64,000 nucleotides of DNA from Shimia biformata. Its GTDB lineage: Bacteria > Pseudomonadota > Alphaproteobacteria > Rhodobacterales > Rhodobacteraceae. The stretch is taken from assembly GCF_016888515.1 (NCBI RefSeq), contig NZ_JAFEJK010000001.1:2389475-2453474 (forward strand), read 5' to 3'. The notes under the pieces were generated by a model. It did no database searches. It was not told the DNA's origin and was given only the letters and a program-made list of their open reading frames with translations. This document shows, one piece after another, positions 1 to 7,879 of the stretch. The position numbers were made by a program, and so were the translations under genes. How positions within the stretch are numbered: the stretch's first letter is position 1; each line of letters opens with the position of its first letter.

Positions 1-590
1 ATCCGCGCCTGGTGATCGACGTTGTTCGTGCCCCAGTAGGCAGCGAACTTGCGGAACAGATAGGCCTGTTCGTTCGAATGCTTGGCCGACCCCAGCCAAT
101 AGACGCTGTCCGGGCCGCTTTCGTCCCGGATCTTCATCATGCCGTCGCCGATCTCGTTGATCGCCTGTTCCCAGCTGATGCGCTTCCACTCGCCACCCTC
201 TTTCTTCATCGGGTACTTGAGGCGGCGCTCGCCGTGGGCGTGTTCGCGCACCGAGGCACCCTTGGCGCAATGGGCACCCAGGTTGAACGGGCTGTCCCAG
301 CCGGGTTCCTGCCCGACCCAGACGCCGTTCGACACTTCGGCAACCACGGTACAGCCGACCGAGCAGTGGGTGCAGACCGACTTTTTCAATTCAATCGCGC
401 CCGATGTGCCGGACGCGGCATTGGCCTGGGTCACGGTGCCACCTGTCGCGGCGACCGCCGCCAGGCCCCCGATGGCCAGACCGGATCCGCGCAGGAACGC
501 GCGGCGGTCAACCGAGGTGTTTGCCACCTCGGAAAGGATCGAATCCCGCTGGGGGCGTCTCGCAACCCCGTTGGTCTTTTTCCTCAACAT
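1..590 (-). CDS. Formate dehydrogenase alpha (catalytic) subunit, N-terminal part, cut by the window edge
   Basis: About 196 residues are visible. A twin-arginine signal (RRAFLRGSG, arginines 29-30) followed by an Ala/Gly-rich stretch shows Tat export. After it comes a molybdopterin-oxidoreductase Fe4S4 domain: C73-x2-C76-x3-C80 and C108 in GAHCAKGAS would bind the first 4Fe-4S cluster. The following segment (SWEQAINEIGDGM, then YWLGSAKHSNEQAYLFRKF) is typical of respiratory formate dehydrogenases that oxidise formate to CO2 at a bis-MGD Mo or W centre in the periplasm. The ATG at 590 has a GGGAGAG ribosome site. The gene is last in a minus-strand run with DUF3305, DUF3306, a TorD-like chaperone and a small Tat protein. 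The active-site Sec/Cys lies outside the window, so selenium dependence cannot be judged. Confidence 0.93.
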   Translation of the reverse strand, partial: MLRKKTNGVARRPQRDSILSEVANTSVDRRAFLRGSGLAIGGLAAVAATGGTVTQANAASGTSGAIELKKSVCTHCSVGCTVVAEVSNGVWVGQEPGWDSPFNLGAHCAKGASVREHAHGERRLKYPMKKEGGEWKRISWEQAINEIGDGMMKIRDESGPDSVYWLGSAKHSNEQAYLFRKFAAYWGTNNVDHQAR

Positions 591-725
591 GTTTCTCTCT
601 CCCTTGCTCGCCCGGCGAAAGCCTTGCTTGCTTGGTTATGGCTCAGACCTCATGGCAGTCGGGCGTCACGCAACCAGTCGCCTTCGGTCGGTTCACAGGG
701 CCCGGGTCCGGGCCGTGCCATCGTC

Positions 726-911
726 TTAGAATTTCGCCGAGGCGAAATAGGCCCGCGTATGGGCGGTGTCCTGCATCTTGTCCGATGTCAGGTCAGGCTC
801 GGATGCTTCGGCCGTGGTGGCCGAGGTCGCCACGGCCACGGCCGCAGCGGGGGCAGCCGTTCCTGCCAGTTTCAGGAAGTCGCGGCGCGTGGCGCCTTCT
901 TCCTTTTTCAT
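726..911 (-). CDS. Small twin-arginine signal protein of the formate dehydrogenase cluster
   Basis: This 61-residue protein starts MKKEEGATRRDFLKLAG, a clear Tat signal with a hydrophobic Ala-rich core, and has a short polar tail ending RAYFASAKF. The ATG at 911 is chosen because GAGGAGGAG lies 8 bases upstream; the frame stays open further upstream without a good start. Such tiny Tat proteins (sometimes called FdhX) sit just upstream of exported formate dehydrogenase alpha subunits in Shewanella and in alphaproteobacteria, as here. They are thought to help assembly or export, but no enzymatic motif is present. It lies 135 bp before the dehydrogenase start and 69 bp after the chaperone gene. 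Confidence 0.85.
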   Translation of the reverse strand: MKKEEGATRRDFLKLAGTAAPAAAVAVATSATTAEASEPDLTSDKMQDTAHTRAYFASAKF

Positions 912-980
912 GAAAGCTCCTCCTCTCATGTGGCGGTCTCCCGCCGGTTGGGGCGCGGGGACATCCCGCACCCGGAAAAA

Positions 981-1586
981 TCACTCGTTACTCAAACGGA
1001 ACGCTTCCGCCTCGATTTGCATGAAAACCCGCCCCACCGTGCCCACAGGCGCGAAAAAGACAGAGTTTTCAGCAGCTTCGAGATCGGAAAAGAAATGGCT
1101 GGCCCAGGGGCCGATATGCCGGTTGTAAAAGGTCTTCTGGGTCGAAAGGTCCGCAGGCGGGCCAAATCGCCCGACGATCATGGCCGCCATCATTTCCATC
1201 AGGCTGGCGATGTTGTCCTCGGGCTCAAACACGTTTTCCGCCCGCGCCAGACCGCGCGCGGCCATGTCCTGGCGCAGCGTCGCCAGCGGCTTTTCGTTCA
1301 GGAACCCGGTCAGGTAGTAGCTGGCATAGGGCAACAGCTCCCCCCGGCCCAGTCCGATGAACAGCCGGTTGAACTCGCTTTCCACCGTCTTCGGCTTCGA
1401 CACCCTGGCCAGTTTCGCCAGCACCCCGATCGCCTGCCCAAGGTCGCTGTCGTCGCCCGACAGCCCGGCGGTCTGGTCCAGAAGCATCTGGTCAGGCGGG
1501 CCGGACAGGATCAGCCCGAGAAAATTATAGAGATCGGCCCTCAGGCGGTCTTCTTCGGCGATCTTGATATCGGTGGCAGTTGTCAT
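981..1586 (-). CDS. TorD/DmsD-family cytoplasmic chaperone for the formate dehydrogenase
   Basis: This 201-residue, mainly helical protein has no signal peptide. The N-terminal part (LRADLYNFLGLILSGPPD), the central YASYYLTGFLNEKPLATLRQDMAARGL segment and the acidic EPEDNIASLMEMMA segment match the TorD family of redox-enzyme maturation proteins. These bind the Tat signal of a molybdo-enzyme until its cofactor is inserted. The late HIGPWASHFFSDLEAA stretch is also typical. Its ATG overlaps the stop of the DUF3306 gene (ATGA), so the two are translationally coupled. The likely client is the Tat-exported formate dehydrogenase encoded 390 bp downstream. Family assignment is firm; client assignment is from position. 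Confidence 0.9.
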   Translation of the reverse strand: MTTATDIKIAEEDRLRADLYNFLGLILSGPPDQMLLDQTAGLSGDDSDLGQAIGVLAKLARVSKPKTVESEFNRLFIGLGRGELLPYASYYLTGFLNEKPLATLRQDMAARGLARAENVFEPEDNIASLMEMMAAMIVGRFGPPADLSTQKTFYNRHIGPWASHFFSDLEAAENSVFFAPVGTVGRVFMQIEAEAFRLSNE

Positions 1587-2209
1587 GTCAGTCCTTCGGC
1601 GGTGTCAAAACGAAAGCGCATCCGGCGGCCAGCGGCCACGGCGGGCAATGCGGGTTCGCCCTCAAACTCGGGTTCGGGGATTGCTTCGGCGGGTGCGTCC
1701 GCATCGGGGTCCGGGGTCACTGTGTCGGCCAAAACCGGCGCTGCTTCTTCCTGCGGCACATCGGCCTCGGTTGCGTCTTCGACCTCTGCCTCAGGCTCTG
1801 TTTCCGGCTCTGTCTCGGAGGGCTCATCCTCGACAAAGGCGCTGAGCATGCCTTTCCCGACCTGGTAAACGGTCTGCAGGTTCTCGACCACGGTGGCGGC
1901 GTCGGTGAAATCTTCGCCATAGTCAACCAGCCCGTCGACATTGGCCAGTACCGGGTTCAACCCCCAAAGCCGCCGCAGCGCGCGCGTTTTCAGACGTTGC
2001 GGTAGGGCGGATTTCAGGAATTCCTGCACCTGTTCGGCACTGTCCAGCGTGTCCGGGTCGGGCAATCCGGCCTCGGCCAGCAGGTCCGCGTCGCTACGTT
2101 CGGCCAGCGCCTGTTCCTCGGCGGCCTGTTCGACCTCAAGCCGCACACGTTCAGCGTCAGCGGCCTCGGCCTCGACTGCGGCTTTGCGGCGGGACCAGAA
2201 ATCATTCAT
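1583..2209 (-). CDS. DUF3306 domain protein, formate dehydrogenase accessory
   Basis: This 208-residue protein begins MNDFWSRRKAAVEAE, the diagnostic start of DUF3306 proteins, followed by a Glu/Ala-rich helical stretch. The core PQRLKTRALRRLWGLNPVLANVDGLVDYGEDFTD (residues about 90-125) is the conserved DUF3306 block. The C-terminal third is acidic and low in complexity (EPETEPEAEVEDATEADV), so probably disordered. The function is unknown. The family is almost always beside DUF3305, a TorD chaperone and a formate dehydrogenase, which is the arrangement here. The ATG at 2209 is used because homologues start at MNDFW; the frame extends upstream without homology. Confidence 0.88.
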   Translation of the reverse strand: MNDFWSRRKAAVEAEAADAERVRLEVEQAAEEQALAERSDADLLAEAGLPDPDTLDSAEQVQEFLKSALPQRLKTRALRRLWGLNPVLANVDGLVDYGEDFTDAATVVENLQTVYQVGKGMLSAFVEDEPSETEPETEPEAEVEDATEADVPQEEAAPVLADTVTPDPDADAPAEAIPEPEFEGEPALPAVAAGRRMRFRFDTAEGLT

Positions 2210-2264
2210 GACTGACCTCCGCGATTGCGGACGGAAAACCGGTGCCCACTTTTCCTGCAATCGC

Positions 2265-2828
2265 TCATTGCAACCGCCTCCGCTTGAGGCTGGGCGAGGC
2301 ATAGATATCCGCCGCCTTGCCGATGCGGGGGTCGCCGATGCCATCCTGCACAAGGTCGATGCGCTTCTTGTCGCGCTTGCGCTTCACAAAGACCTCGTCC
2401 TGGTGGAACTCTTCGATAAACTCATGCACCCAGGCAACCAGCCCGGCGGGCATGGCGACCTTCTCGACGATCTCTTCGCCGCTGTCGGTGTAATCCTGCG
2501 CCTCATAGGGTGAGGCCGTGACAAGCACCACGTCCAGCGGGTCGTCGCCACCGGTCTCGCGCATCACGACGTAGAGGCTGGGCACCTCGGCAGACAGCCC
2601 GTGCAGATAGGCCTCGGTCTCGGCACCGTGCAATTCCAGCGTCAGGGTGGCGGCGTGATATTCGACCGTGTCGCCATCGCGCCGCAACTCGTGCCACTCG
2701 GCTGGTCCGGCACCGGGCAGAATGCCCGTCGCGGTCCAGACCCAAGGCACCCATCGCGTCACACCGGGGGCGCGACGCAGGACAACACCGATCGGCATTG
2801 TGCGGTACATCTCGGGATTGTGGATCAA
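2265..2828 (-). CDS. DUF3305 domain protein, formate dehydrogenase accessory
   Basis: This cytoplasmic protein of about 187 residues has core segments MPIGVVLRRAPGVTRWVPWVW and YEAQDYTDSGEEIVEKVAMPAGLVAWVHEFIEEFHQDEVFVKRKRDKKR that match DUF3305, a family of unknown function found with formate dehydrogenases. The start is uncertain. A TTG at 2828 follows an AGGGAG site at good spacing, whereas the ATG at 2810 would trim six residues, and a TTG at 2849 lacks a site. It is the first gene of the minus-strand operon DUF3305-DUF3306-TorD-Tat protein-dehydrogenase. It stands 55 bp before DUF3306 and divergent from the ferredoxin-like gene. Confidence 0.82.
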   Translation of the reverse strand: MIHNPEMYRTMPIGVVLRRAPGVTRWVPWVWTATGILPGAGPAEWHELRRDGDTVEYHAATLTLELHGAETEAYLHGLSAEVPSLYVVMRETGGDDPLDVVLVTASPYEAQDYTDSGEEIVEKVAMPAGLVAWVHEFIEEFHQDEVFVKRKRDKKRIDLVQDGIGDPRIGKAADIYASPSLKRRRLQ

Positions 2829-2988
2829 GTCGTCTTCTCCCTCTTGCAATCAGGATGGGCCACCTGTTGCCGTCGGGGAAGGAGTTTTTGCACGCTGCCG
2901 CATAGATCGGCAAAAGCGGGACAAATTGGGCAAAGCGACCGGTCCGACAAACGGCGCAGGGACGAATTGTCCATTTTGACCTTTTTAC

Positions 2989-3018
2989 TCGGAAATGACG
3001 TGACGTCACAACTTCCGA
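2989..3018. promoter_or_regulatory. Nested dyad-symmetric site, candidate operator for the formate dehydrogenase genes
   Basis: A perfect 10-bp palindrome GTGACGTCAC (3000-3009) lies inside a wider inverted pair, TCGGAA (2989-2994) and TTCCGA (3013-3018). Such symmetry in a divergent promoter region is typical of a dimeric regulator site. The regulator is not known and none is encoded nearby. Confidence 0.45.
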
Positions 3019-3121
3019 ATCATCCCGTCGATTCGCGGCAAAACCGACCCCCGCGCGGCGACCTTGCGCCGGGCAAAACCGGTTGTCGGCCCCCTCGAAT
3101 CATGTCTAGCATCATGCGAAA

Positions 3122-3139
3122 CGCCCCGGTGCCGGGGCG
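3122..3139 (+). other. GC-rich hairpin in the leader of the 4Fe-4S protein gene
   Basis: CGCCCCGG and CCGGGGCG are exact inverted arms separated by TG. The hairpin ends 31 bases before the ATG at 3171 and before the GGGGGAGG ribosome site. It may stabilise or modulate the leader mRNA. No T-tract follows, so it is not a normal terminator. Confidence 0.35.
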
Positions 3140-3170
3140 CAGAATTTCGCCGTATGGACAGGGGGAGGCC

Positions 3171-5120
3171 ATGGCCAAGTCGTTGATAACATGTGACTGT
3201 TCTGGAAGTCAGAGCATCGACGCCGACGGGTTGGCAAAGGCCACCGGGCTTGACGTTCCGCCCCCCTGTTCGGCGCTCTGCACCACCCAGATCGACCGCG
3301 CGGCGGCGGCACTTGAACAGGAAGACGCGATTTTTTGTTGCACCCAGGAGGGGCGCGTTTTCGAGGCCCTGGCCGATGAGTTGGACCGCCCAGCCCCCGC
3401 CCTGATCGACCTGCGCGACCGGGCCGGATGGACCGCGGATCAGGCCCCGACACTACCCAAAATGTCCGCCCTGATCGCCGAGGCCATGCTTCCTGCCGAC
3501 GCGGAAAAGACCGTCGATGTGATTTCCGAGGGGCTTTGCCTGATCCTTGGGGCGGCGGATGTGGCGCTGGCGGCGGCCGATGCGCTGAAGGATCACCTGG
3601 GCGTCACGGTGCTGTTGGAAACCGCCGACGATCTGCCCGACACCCGCGATTACGACGTGGTTGTCGGAAACCTGCGCAAGGCGTCTGGCGCGCTGGGGCA
3701 GTTCGAGGTCGTGATCGACGCGCTGCGCCAGGTCGAACCCGGCGGGCGCGGCGGTTTCACCCTGTCAGAACCGCGTGATGGCGGGCGCTCGGAGTGCGAT
3801 CTTATCCTTGATCTGCGCCGCGCCACGCCGCTGTTTCCCGCCCATGAAAAGCGCGAAGGTTACCTGCGCGCCGATCCCGGCCACCCGGCGGCGGTTTCGG
3901 CGGCGGTGCTGGCGGCAAGCCACCTTGTCGGCACCTTCGAGAAACCGCTTTATGTCCGAATCGAGCCGCTTCTCTGCGCCCATTCCCGCGCTGAGCAGAC
4001 CGGGTGCGACCGCTGCCTGAGCCTGTGCCCGACGGGGGCAATATCGCCCAGTGGCGACCACGTCACGGTGGACCCGATGGTCTGCGCTGGCTGTGGCGCC
4101 TGTTCCGCGGTCTGCCCCTCGGGGGCGATCTCCTATGACGCGCCGGCGGTCGATCTGACCATGCGGCGGGTTCAGACATTGGCACGGGCCTATCTCGACG
4201 CGGGCGGCACCGCGCCGCGCCTGTTTGTGCACAATGCACATGGGACCGAGATGATCCGGCTGGCGGCCCGCCACGGGCGCGGCCTTCCGGCGGATGTGAT
4301 CCCGCTTGAGATGCCCGCCGTCGGTGCCTTTGGCCATGCCGAGATCGTGGCGACGCTGGGGGCCGGGTTTGCCTCGGTCTCGGTCATGCCGGGGCCGGGC
4401 ACGGACCGCGACGCGCTGGCGGCTGAGGTCGCGCTGGCCGCCGCCATCGGCGGCACTGGGACGGTCCATATCCTTGATCTGGATGACCCGGATGCGCTGT
4501 CGGACGCCCTTTATGACGAAACCGCCCCCGCCCCCATCACCAGCCCGGTGCGGCCCATCGGCACGCGCCGCCAGATCACCCGGCAGGCGGCCCGCGCGCT
4601 GCACCCGGAAGCACAAACCCTGCCCCTGCCCGACGGCGCGCCCTATGGCGCGGTGCTGGTCAATACCGAGACCTGCACCCTCTGCCTCAGCTGCGTGTCG
4701 CTCTGCCCGTCGGGGGCACTTGGCGACAACCCGGACGCGCCGCAGCTGCGGTTCCAGGAGGATGCCTGCCTGCAATGCGGCCTCTGCGCCAAGATCTGCC
4801 CCGAGGACGCGATTGCTCTCGAACCCCGGCTGGACCTGACCGAAGCGGCGTTGTCTCAGCAGGTGCTGAACGAGGAAGAACCCTTTGAATGCGTCGAATG
4901 CGGCACGCCGTTCGGGGTCAAATCCACCATTGACCGGATCACCGAAAAACTGCGCAGCCATTCGATGTTCGCCGGAGAGGACAAGCTGCGCATGATCCAG
5001 ATGTGCGACGACTGCCGCGTCAACGCCCAGTTCCACGCCACCGACAACCCGTTCCAGGGCGGTGAGCGTCCGCGCCCGCGCACCACCGAGGACTACCTTT
5101 CGAAGCGGCGCGATCACTGA
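3171..5120 (+). CDS. Polyferredoxin-like 4Fe-4S protein of the formate dehydrogenase cluster
   Basis: This 649-residue protein has no signal peptide. The N-terminal part has scattered cysteines (CDCSGSQS, PPCSALCTTQ, FCCTQEG). Two ferredoxin-type 2x[4Fe-4S] modules follow: C269/C279/C282/C286 with C305/C308/C311/C315, and C502/C505/C508/C512 with a second set near residues 533-543. Each ends in CP, as in bacterial ferredoxins. The C-terminal tail holds two further CxxC pairs (CVECG and CDDC). The ATG at 3171 has GGGGGAGG directly upstream; the open frame before it has no homology. Proteins of this type lie beside DUF3305/DUF3306 and exported formate dehydrogenases and probably pass electrons or help Fe-S assembly in the cytoplasm. 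It overlaps the convergent cytochrome gene by 7 bp. Confidence 0.85.
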   Translation: MAKSLITCDCSGSQSIDADGLAKATGLDVPPPCSALCTTQIDRAAAALEQEDAIFCCTQEGRVFEALADELDRPAPALIDLRDRAGWTADQAPTLPKMSALIAEAMLPADAEKTVDVISEGLCLILGAADVALAAADALKDHLGVTVLLETADDLPDTRDYDVVVGNLRKASGALGQFEVVIDALRQVEPGGRGGFTLSEPRDGGRSECDLILDLRRATPLFPAHEKREGYLRADPGHPAAVSAAVLAASHLVGTFEKPLYVRIEPLLCAHSRAEQTGCDRCLSLCPTGAISPSGDHVTVDPMVCAGCGACSAVCPSGAISYDAPAVDLTMRRVQTLARAYLDAGGTAPRLFVHNAHGTEMIRLAARHGRGLPADVIPLEMPAVGAFGHAEIVATLGAGFASVSVMPGPGTDRDALAAEVALAAAIGGTGTVHILDLDDPDALSDALYDETAPAPITSPVRPIGTRRQITRQAARALHPEAQTLPLPDGAPYGAVLVNTETCTLCLSCVSLCPSGALGDNPDAPQLRFQEDACLQCGLCAKICPEDAIALEPRLDLTEAALSQQVLNEEEPFECVECGTPFGVKSTIDRITEKLRSHSMFAGEDKLRMIQMCDDCRVNAQFHATDNPFQGGERPRPRTTEDYLSKRRDH

Positions 5121-5863
5121 TGGATCAGCGGCGCCCCCAGATTGGCCGGGTCCATCCCGGCGACATAGGCAAGCACGGCCTCAACCTCATCGAGCGTCAT
5201 GGTGACGGGATGGATCGGCGACGGGCGGTCTGCGGGAAAGGGCGGGGTCACGTCCTGGATCAGGGTGAAGGACGGGTGCGGGTTCAGCGCGTAAAAGACG
5301 GCAAAGCGTTCCTCCCAGTCGGGCAGGCTACGCAGAACAGCGAAACTGGGGGTCGAGCCGATGCCCGACATGCGGCTTTCATCGTCGACGCTGTGGCAGC
5401 GGATGCACTTCTGGCGCGACACGACATGCCCCAGCGCGGGATCGCCGTCAAATGTCAGCGCAACCGTCTTTTCCGCGCTGGTTTCGGGCGGTCCGAACAG
5501 GGCCGCGCCCTCGGGGGCAAAGCCCATCACGGTGCGCTGGCCCACCTCCGAGGTCAGCCAGTCAGCCAGTTTCCGCACCCCCGGATGATCGGGATTGCGC
5601 AGCGCCATATGCCACGTCTGCCCTGCGCCGTGAAACAGCGCGCGGCCGTCGTCGCCCAGCACCACATCGGCGCTTTCCGGGTCGTCGACCAGTTGCACAC
5701 GCACTTGATTTTTCAGGGTAAATCGCGGCAGGATGAATTTCAGAACCCCGGTCTGAACCAGCACATCAGGCGCGCTGAGGCGCACCAGCCGGTCGTCGGC
5801 AACCGCCGCGCCGGGGCCAAGCACGAACAGCAGACAGACAAGAATGCCACGCAGGAAATCCAT
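5114..5863 (-). CDS. Exported monohaem cytochrome c fused to a shortened TupA-like domain
   Basis: This 249-residue protein has a Sec signal peptide (about residues 1-22, LLFVLGPGAAVA). One CIRCH motif (C153, C156, H157) binds covalent haem c, and the following GIGSTPSF and the C-terminal VEAVLAYVAGMD helix fit a class I cytochrome fold. Residues 25-128 do not look like cytochrome. VQTGVLKFILPRF, then ESADVVLGDD, then LADWLTSEVGQRTVMGFAPEGAALF, resemble the start and end of the tungstate-binding protein TupA encoded at 9954-10757, with the middle missing. It probably works in the periplasm with the formate dehydrogenase. The distal haem ligand cannot be assigned. The cytochrome call is firm; the TupA relation is my own alignment by eye. 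Confidence 0.82.
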   Translation of the reverse strand: MDFLRGILVCLLFVLGPGAAVADDRLVRLSAPDVLVQTGVLKFILPRFTLKNQVRVQLVDDPESADVVLGDDGRALFHGAGQTWHMALRNPDHPGVRKLADWLTSEVGQRTVMGFAPEGAALFGPPETSAEKTVALTFDGDPALGHVVSRQKCIRCHSVDDESRMSGIGSTPSFAVLRSLPDWEERFAVFYALNPHPSFTLIQDVTPPFPADRPSPIHPVTMTLDEVEAVLAYVAGMDPANLGAPLIHQ

Positions 5864-5920
5864 GCCCCAAGCCTAGTCAGCAGCGCGGGGTTCCGTCAAT
5901 TGAAGCAAAAGAGGTAGATC

Positions 5921-6109
5921 ATGAGCGACGATTTCAACATGTCGATGCGCAAGTTCCTGAAACAGGTCGGTGTGACCTCGCAGCAGGCCATAGAAGAGGC
6001 GCTGCGCGGGGCAGAAACCGGCGGCAAATCCTATGCGATCAAGGCGGTTGTCACGATCGAGGAACTGGGAATGACCCACGAGGTCAAAGGCGAGATCAAG
6101 GGAGACTGA
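5921..6109 (+). CDS. DUF6494 small protein
   Basis: This is a 62-residue acidic cytoplasmic protein: MSDDFNMSMRKFLKQVGVTSQ at the N terminus, then a short helix and a strand-like VVTIEELGMTHEVKGEIKGD tail. It matches the DUF6494 family, whose members are about 60 residues and lie next to mrp in Rhodobacterales. The function is unknown. AGAGGTAG ahead of the ATG acts as ribosome site, and mrp starts 5 bp after its stop, so both are surely co-transcribed. Confidence 0.8.
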   Translation: MSDDFNMSMRKFLKQVGVTSQQAIEEALRGAETGGKSYAIKAVVTIEELGMTHEVKGEIKGD

Positions 6110-6113
6110 CCCG

Positions 6114-7175
6114 GTGGCAACCCGCGAACAGGTACTCGACGCCCTGAAATCCATTGCCGACCCGGTCGCGGGCGGCGATATCGTGTCGTCCGGCGTCGTG
6201 CGGGCGCTGAACGTCGAGGGCGCGGCGGTGCGCTTCGTCATGGAGATCGCACCGCAACACGCAGCCGCCTTCACCCCGCTCAAGGACAAGGCCGAGGCGC
6301 TGATCGCGGCGCTTGACGGTGTCGACAGCGTCTCGGTTGTGATGACCGGCCACAGCGACAAGGCCCCGCCCGACCTGAAACCCAGCCGCCCGGCCCAGCC
6401 GAAAGGCCCCGAGAAAATCCCCGGCGTCGCCCATGTGATCGCCATTGCCAGCGGCAAGGGCGGTGTCGGCAAATCCACCGTGGCGGCGAACCTTGCCTGC
6501 GCGCTGGCGCAGGCGGGGCGGCGTGTTGGCTTGTTGGACGCCGACGTCTATGGCCCCAGCCAGCCCCGCATGCTGGGGGTGTCGGGGCGGCCAGCGTCGC
6601 CCGATGGCAAGACCATCCTGCCGATGCGGAATCATGGCGTCACGATGATGTCGATTGGCCTGATGACGAACGAAGATCAGGCCGTAGTCTGGCGCGGGCC
6701 GATGCTGATGGGGGCGCTGCAACAGATGATGATGCAGGTTCAATGGGGCGCTTTGGACGTGCTGCTGGTCGACCTGCCGCCGGGCACGGGCGACGTGCAG
6801 CTGACGCTCTGCCAGAAGGCGCAGATCGACGGGGCGGTGGTGGTCTCGACCCCTCAGGACATCGCGTTGTTGGATGCCCGCAAGGGGATCGACATGTTCA
6901 AGCAGTTGAACGTGCCGATCATCGGCATGATCGAGAACATGTCGACTCATGTCTGCTCGAATTGCGGCCACGAGGAGCATGTCTTTGGCCATGGCGGTGT
7001 TGCGCGCGAGGCTGAAAAGCTGGGCGTGCCTTTGCTGGCGGAACTGCCTCTTGACCTTCAGACCCGGCTGGCGGCAGATGGCGGCGCGCCGATCACGGTC
7101 AGCGCCCCGGACAGCACACAGGCAAAGGCGTTTCAGGCCCTTGCCGCGAAACTGGTCGAAGCAGAGGTCGCATGA
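6114..7175 (+). CDS. mrp: Mrp/ApbC (NBP35-type) Fe-S cluster carrier ATPase
   Basis: This 353-residue protein starts with GTG at 6114. Residues 1-90 form the MIP18/DUF59 domain found in bacterial Mrp. A deviant Walker A motif SGKGGVGKST (residues 113-122) with its signature lysine, the VDLPPGTGD motif and the CSNCGHEEH pair (C281, C284) are all present; the cysteines bridge a 4Fe-4S cluster across the dimer. The protein binds and transfers Fe-S clusters to target apoproteins in an ATP-dependent manner. In this setting the Fe-S-rich formate dehydrogenase and ferredoxin-like protein are natural clients, though that is inference. It sits in the operon DUF6494-mrp-DUF4444-DUF6505, and its stop overlaps the next start (ATGA). 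Confidence 0.95.
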   Translation: MATREQVLDALKSIADPVAGGDIVSSGVVRALNVEGAAVRFVMEIAPQHAAAFTPLKDKAEALIAALDGVDSVSVVMTGHSDKAPPDLKPSRPAQPKGPEKIPGVAHVIAIASGKGGVGKSTVAANLACALAQAGRRVGLLDADVYGPSQPRMLGVSGRPASPDGKTILPMRNHGVTMMSIGLMTNEDQAVVWRGPMLMGALQQMMMQVQWGALDVLLVDLPPGTGDVQLTLCQKAQIDGAVVVSTPQDIALLDARKGIDMFKQLNVPIIGMIENMSTHVCSNCGHEEHVFGHGGVAREAEKLGVPLLAELPLDLQTRLAADGGAPITVSAPDSTQAKAFQALAAKLVEAEVA

Positions 7176-7879
7176 GCGAAACGCCCACTTTCCCGCCACT
7201 GATGTATGGTGAAGCCGCGCCGACGGACGCGATGGAACATGGCGCGATGCGGGCGGCACTGGGCTGTGACGCGGGGCTGATCGCCTATCGTCTTGACCCG
7301 GCCGAGATGCAGGCGGCGCTGGTCTTTGCCCCCGAGGTGCCGCTGCGACAGGCGATGGCGATGCTGCCGCTCTGCGGTGTCGGCTTCCAGAACGCGCTTG
7401 GTGCGCTGGCCCCGCCCGAGGTCGCGGTCCATCTGGAATGGGACGGCGGCATTCGCATCAACGGCGCGTCCTGCGGACGGTTTCAGGCCGCGGCGTCGGA
7501 CAATGACCCCGACGCGGTGCCAGACTGGTTGCTGATCGGCTTCACCCTGCCCCTGCTGCCCCCGACCGGGGACATGGGCCACACACCCGACCAGACCGCG
7601 CTGTTTGCCGAAGGCTGCGCAGAGGTCGCGCCGCCTGCCCTGCTGGAGGCCTGGGCGCGGCATACGCTGAACTGGATCACCCGCTGGGAAGACGAAGGCA
7701 CCCGCCCCCTGCACGCCGAATGGCGCGGGCTGGCGCATGGCATCGGCGAGGCCGCGCAGCGCGGCGACCTGACCGGCACCTTCCTTGGGGTCGATGAGGA
7801 TTTTGGCATGCTGTTGCGCGATGACGCCGGAGAAACCCACCTGATCCCGCTGACCACAGTGATGGAGGACACCCCATGA
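7172..7879 (+). CDS. DUF4444 / biotin-lipoate protein ligase-like family protein
   Basis: This 235-residue cytoplasmic protein begins FPPLMYGEAAPTDAMEHGAMRAALGCDAGLIAYRLD and resembles the biotin/lipoate A/B ligase-like family with a C-terminal DUF4444 domain (LNWITRWEDEGTRPLHAEWRGLAHGIGE, then GTFLGVDEDFGMLLRDDAGETHLIPLT). The C-terminal piece has the same layout as the C-terminal domain of BirA-type ligases. Substrate and activity are unknown. It overlaps mrp and the following DUF6505 gene by 4 bp each, so the three are translationally coupled. The constant neighbourhood suggests a role in maturing a cofactor-bearing protein, possibly the formate dehydrogenase. Confidence 0.78.
   Translation: MSETPTFPPLMYGEAAPTDAMEHGAMRAALGCDAGLIAYRLDPAEMQAALVFAPEVPLRQAMAMLPLCGVGFQNALGALAPPEVAVHLEWDGGIRINGASCGRFQAAASDNDPDAVPDWLLIGFTLPLLPPTGDMGHTPDQTALFAEGCAEVAPPALLEAWARHTLNWITRWEDEGTRPLHAEWRGLAHGIGEAAQRGDLTGTFLGVDEDFGMLLRDDAGETHLIPLTTVMEDTP

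Larger units (their letters stand above)
2829..3170. other. Divergent intergenic region between the two formate dehydrogenase transcription units
   Basis: This 342-bp region separates DUF3305 (minus) from the 4Fe-4S protein gene (plus), so it should carry both promoters. It is locally AT-richer around 2960-3020. It contains a nested dyad at 2989-3018 and a GC-rich hairpin at 3122-3139, both listed separately. I see no convincing sigma-70 hexamer pair and no coding frame with homology. Confidence 0.6.

Noticed and set aside
12-1868. A 618-codon plus-strand frame over the formate dehydrogenase region
   Set aside because: It is antisense to fdhA, the Tat protein, the chaperone and DUF3306, is Arg/Gly-rich and has no homology.
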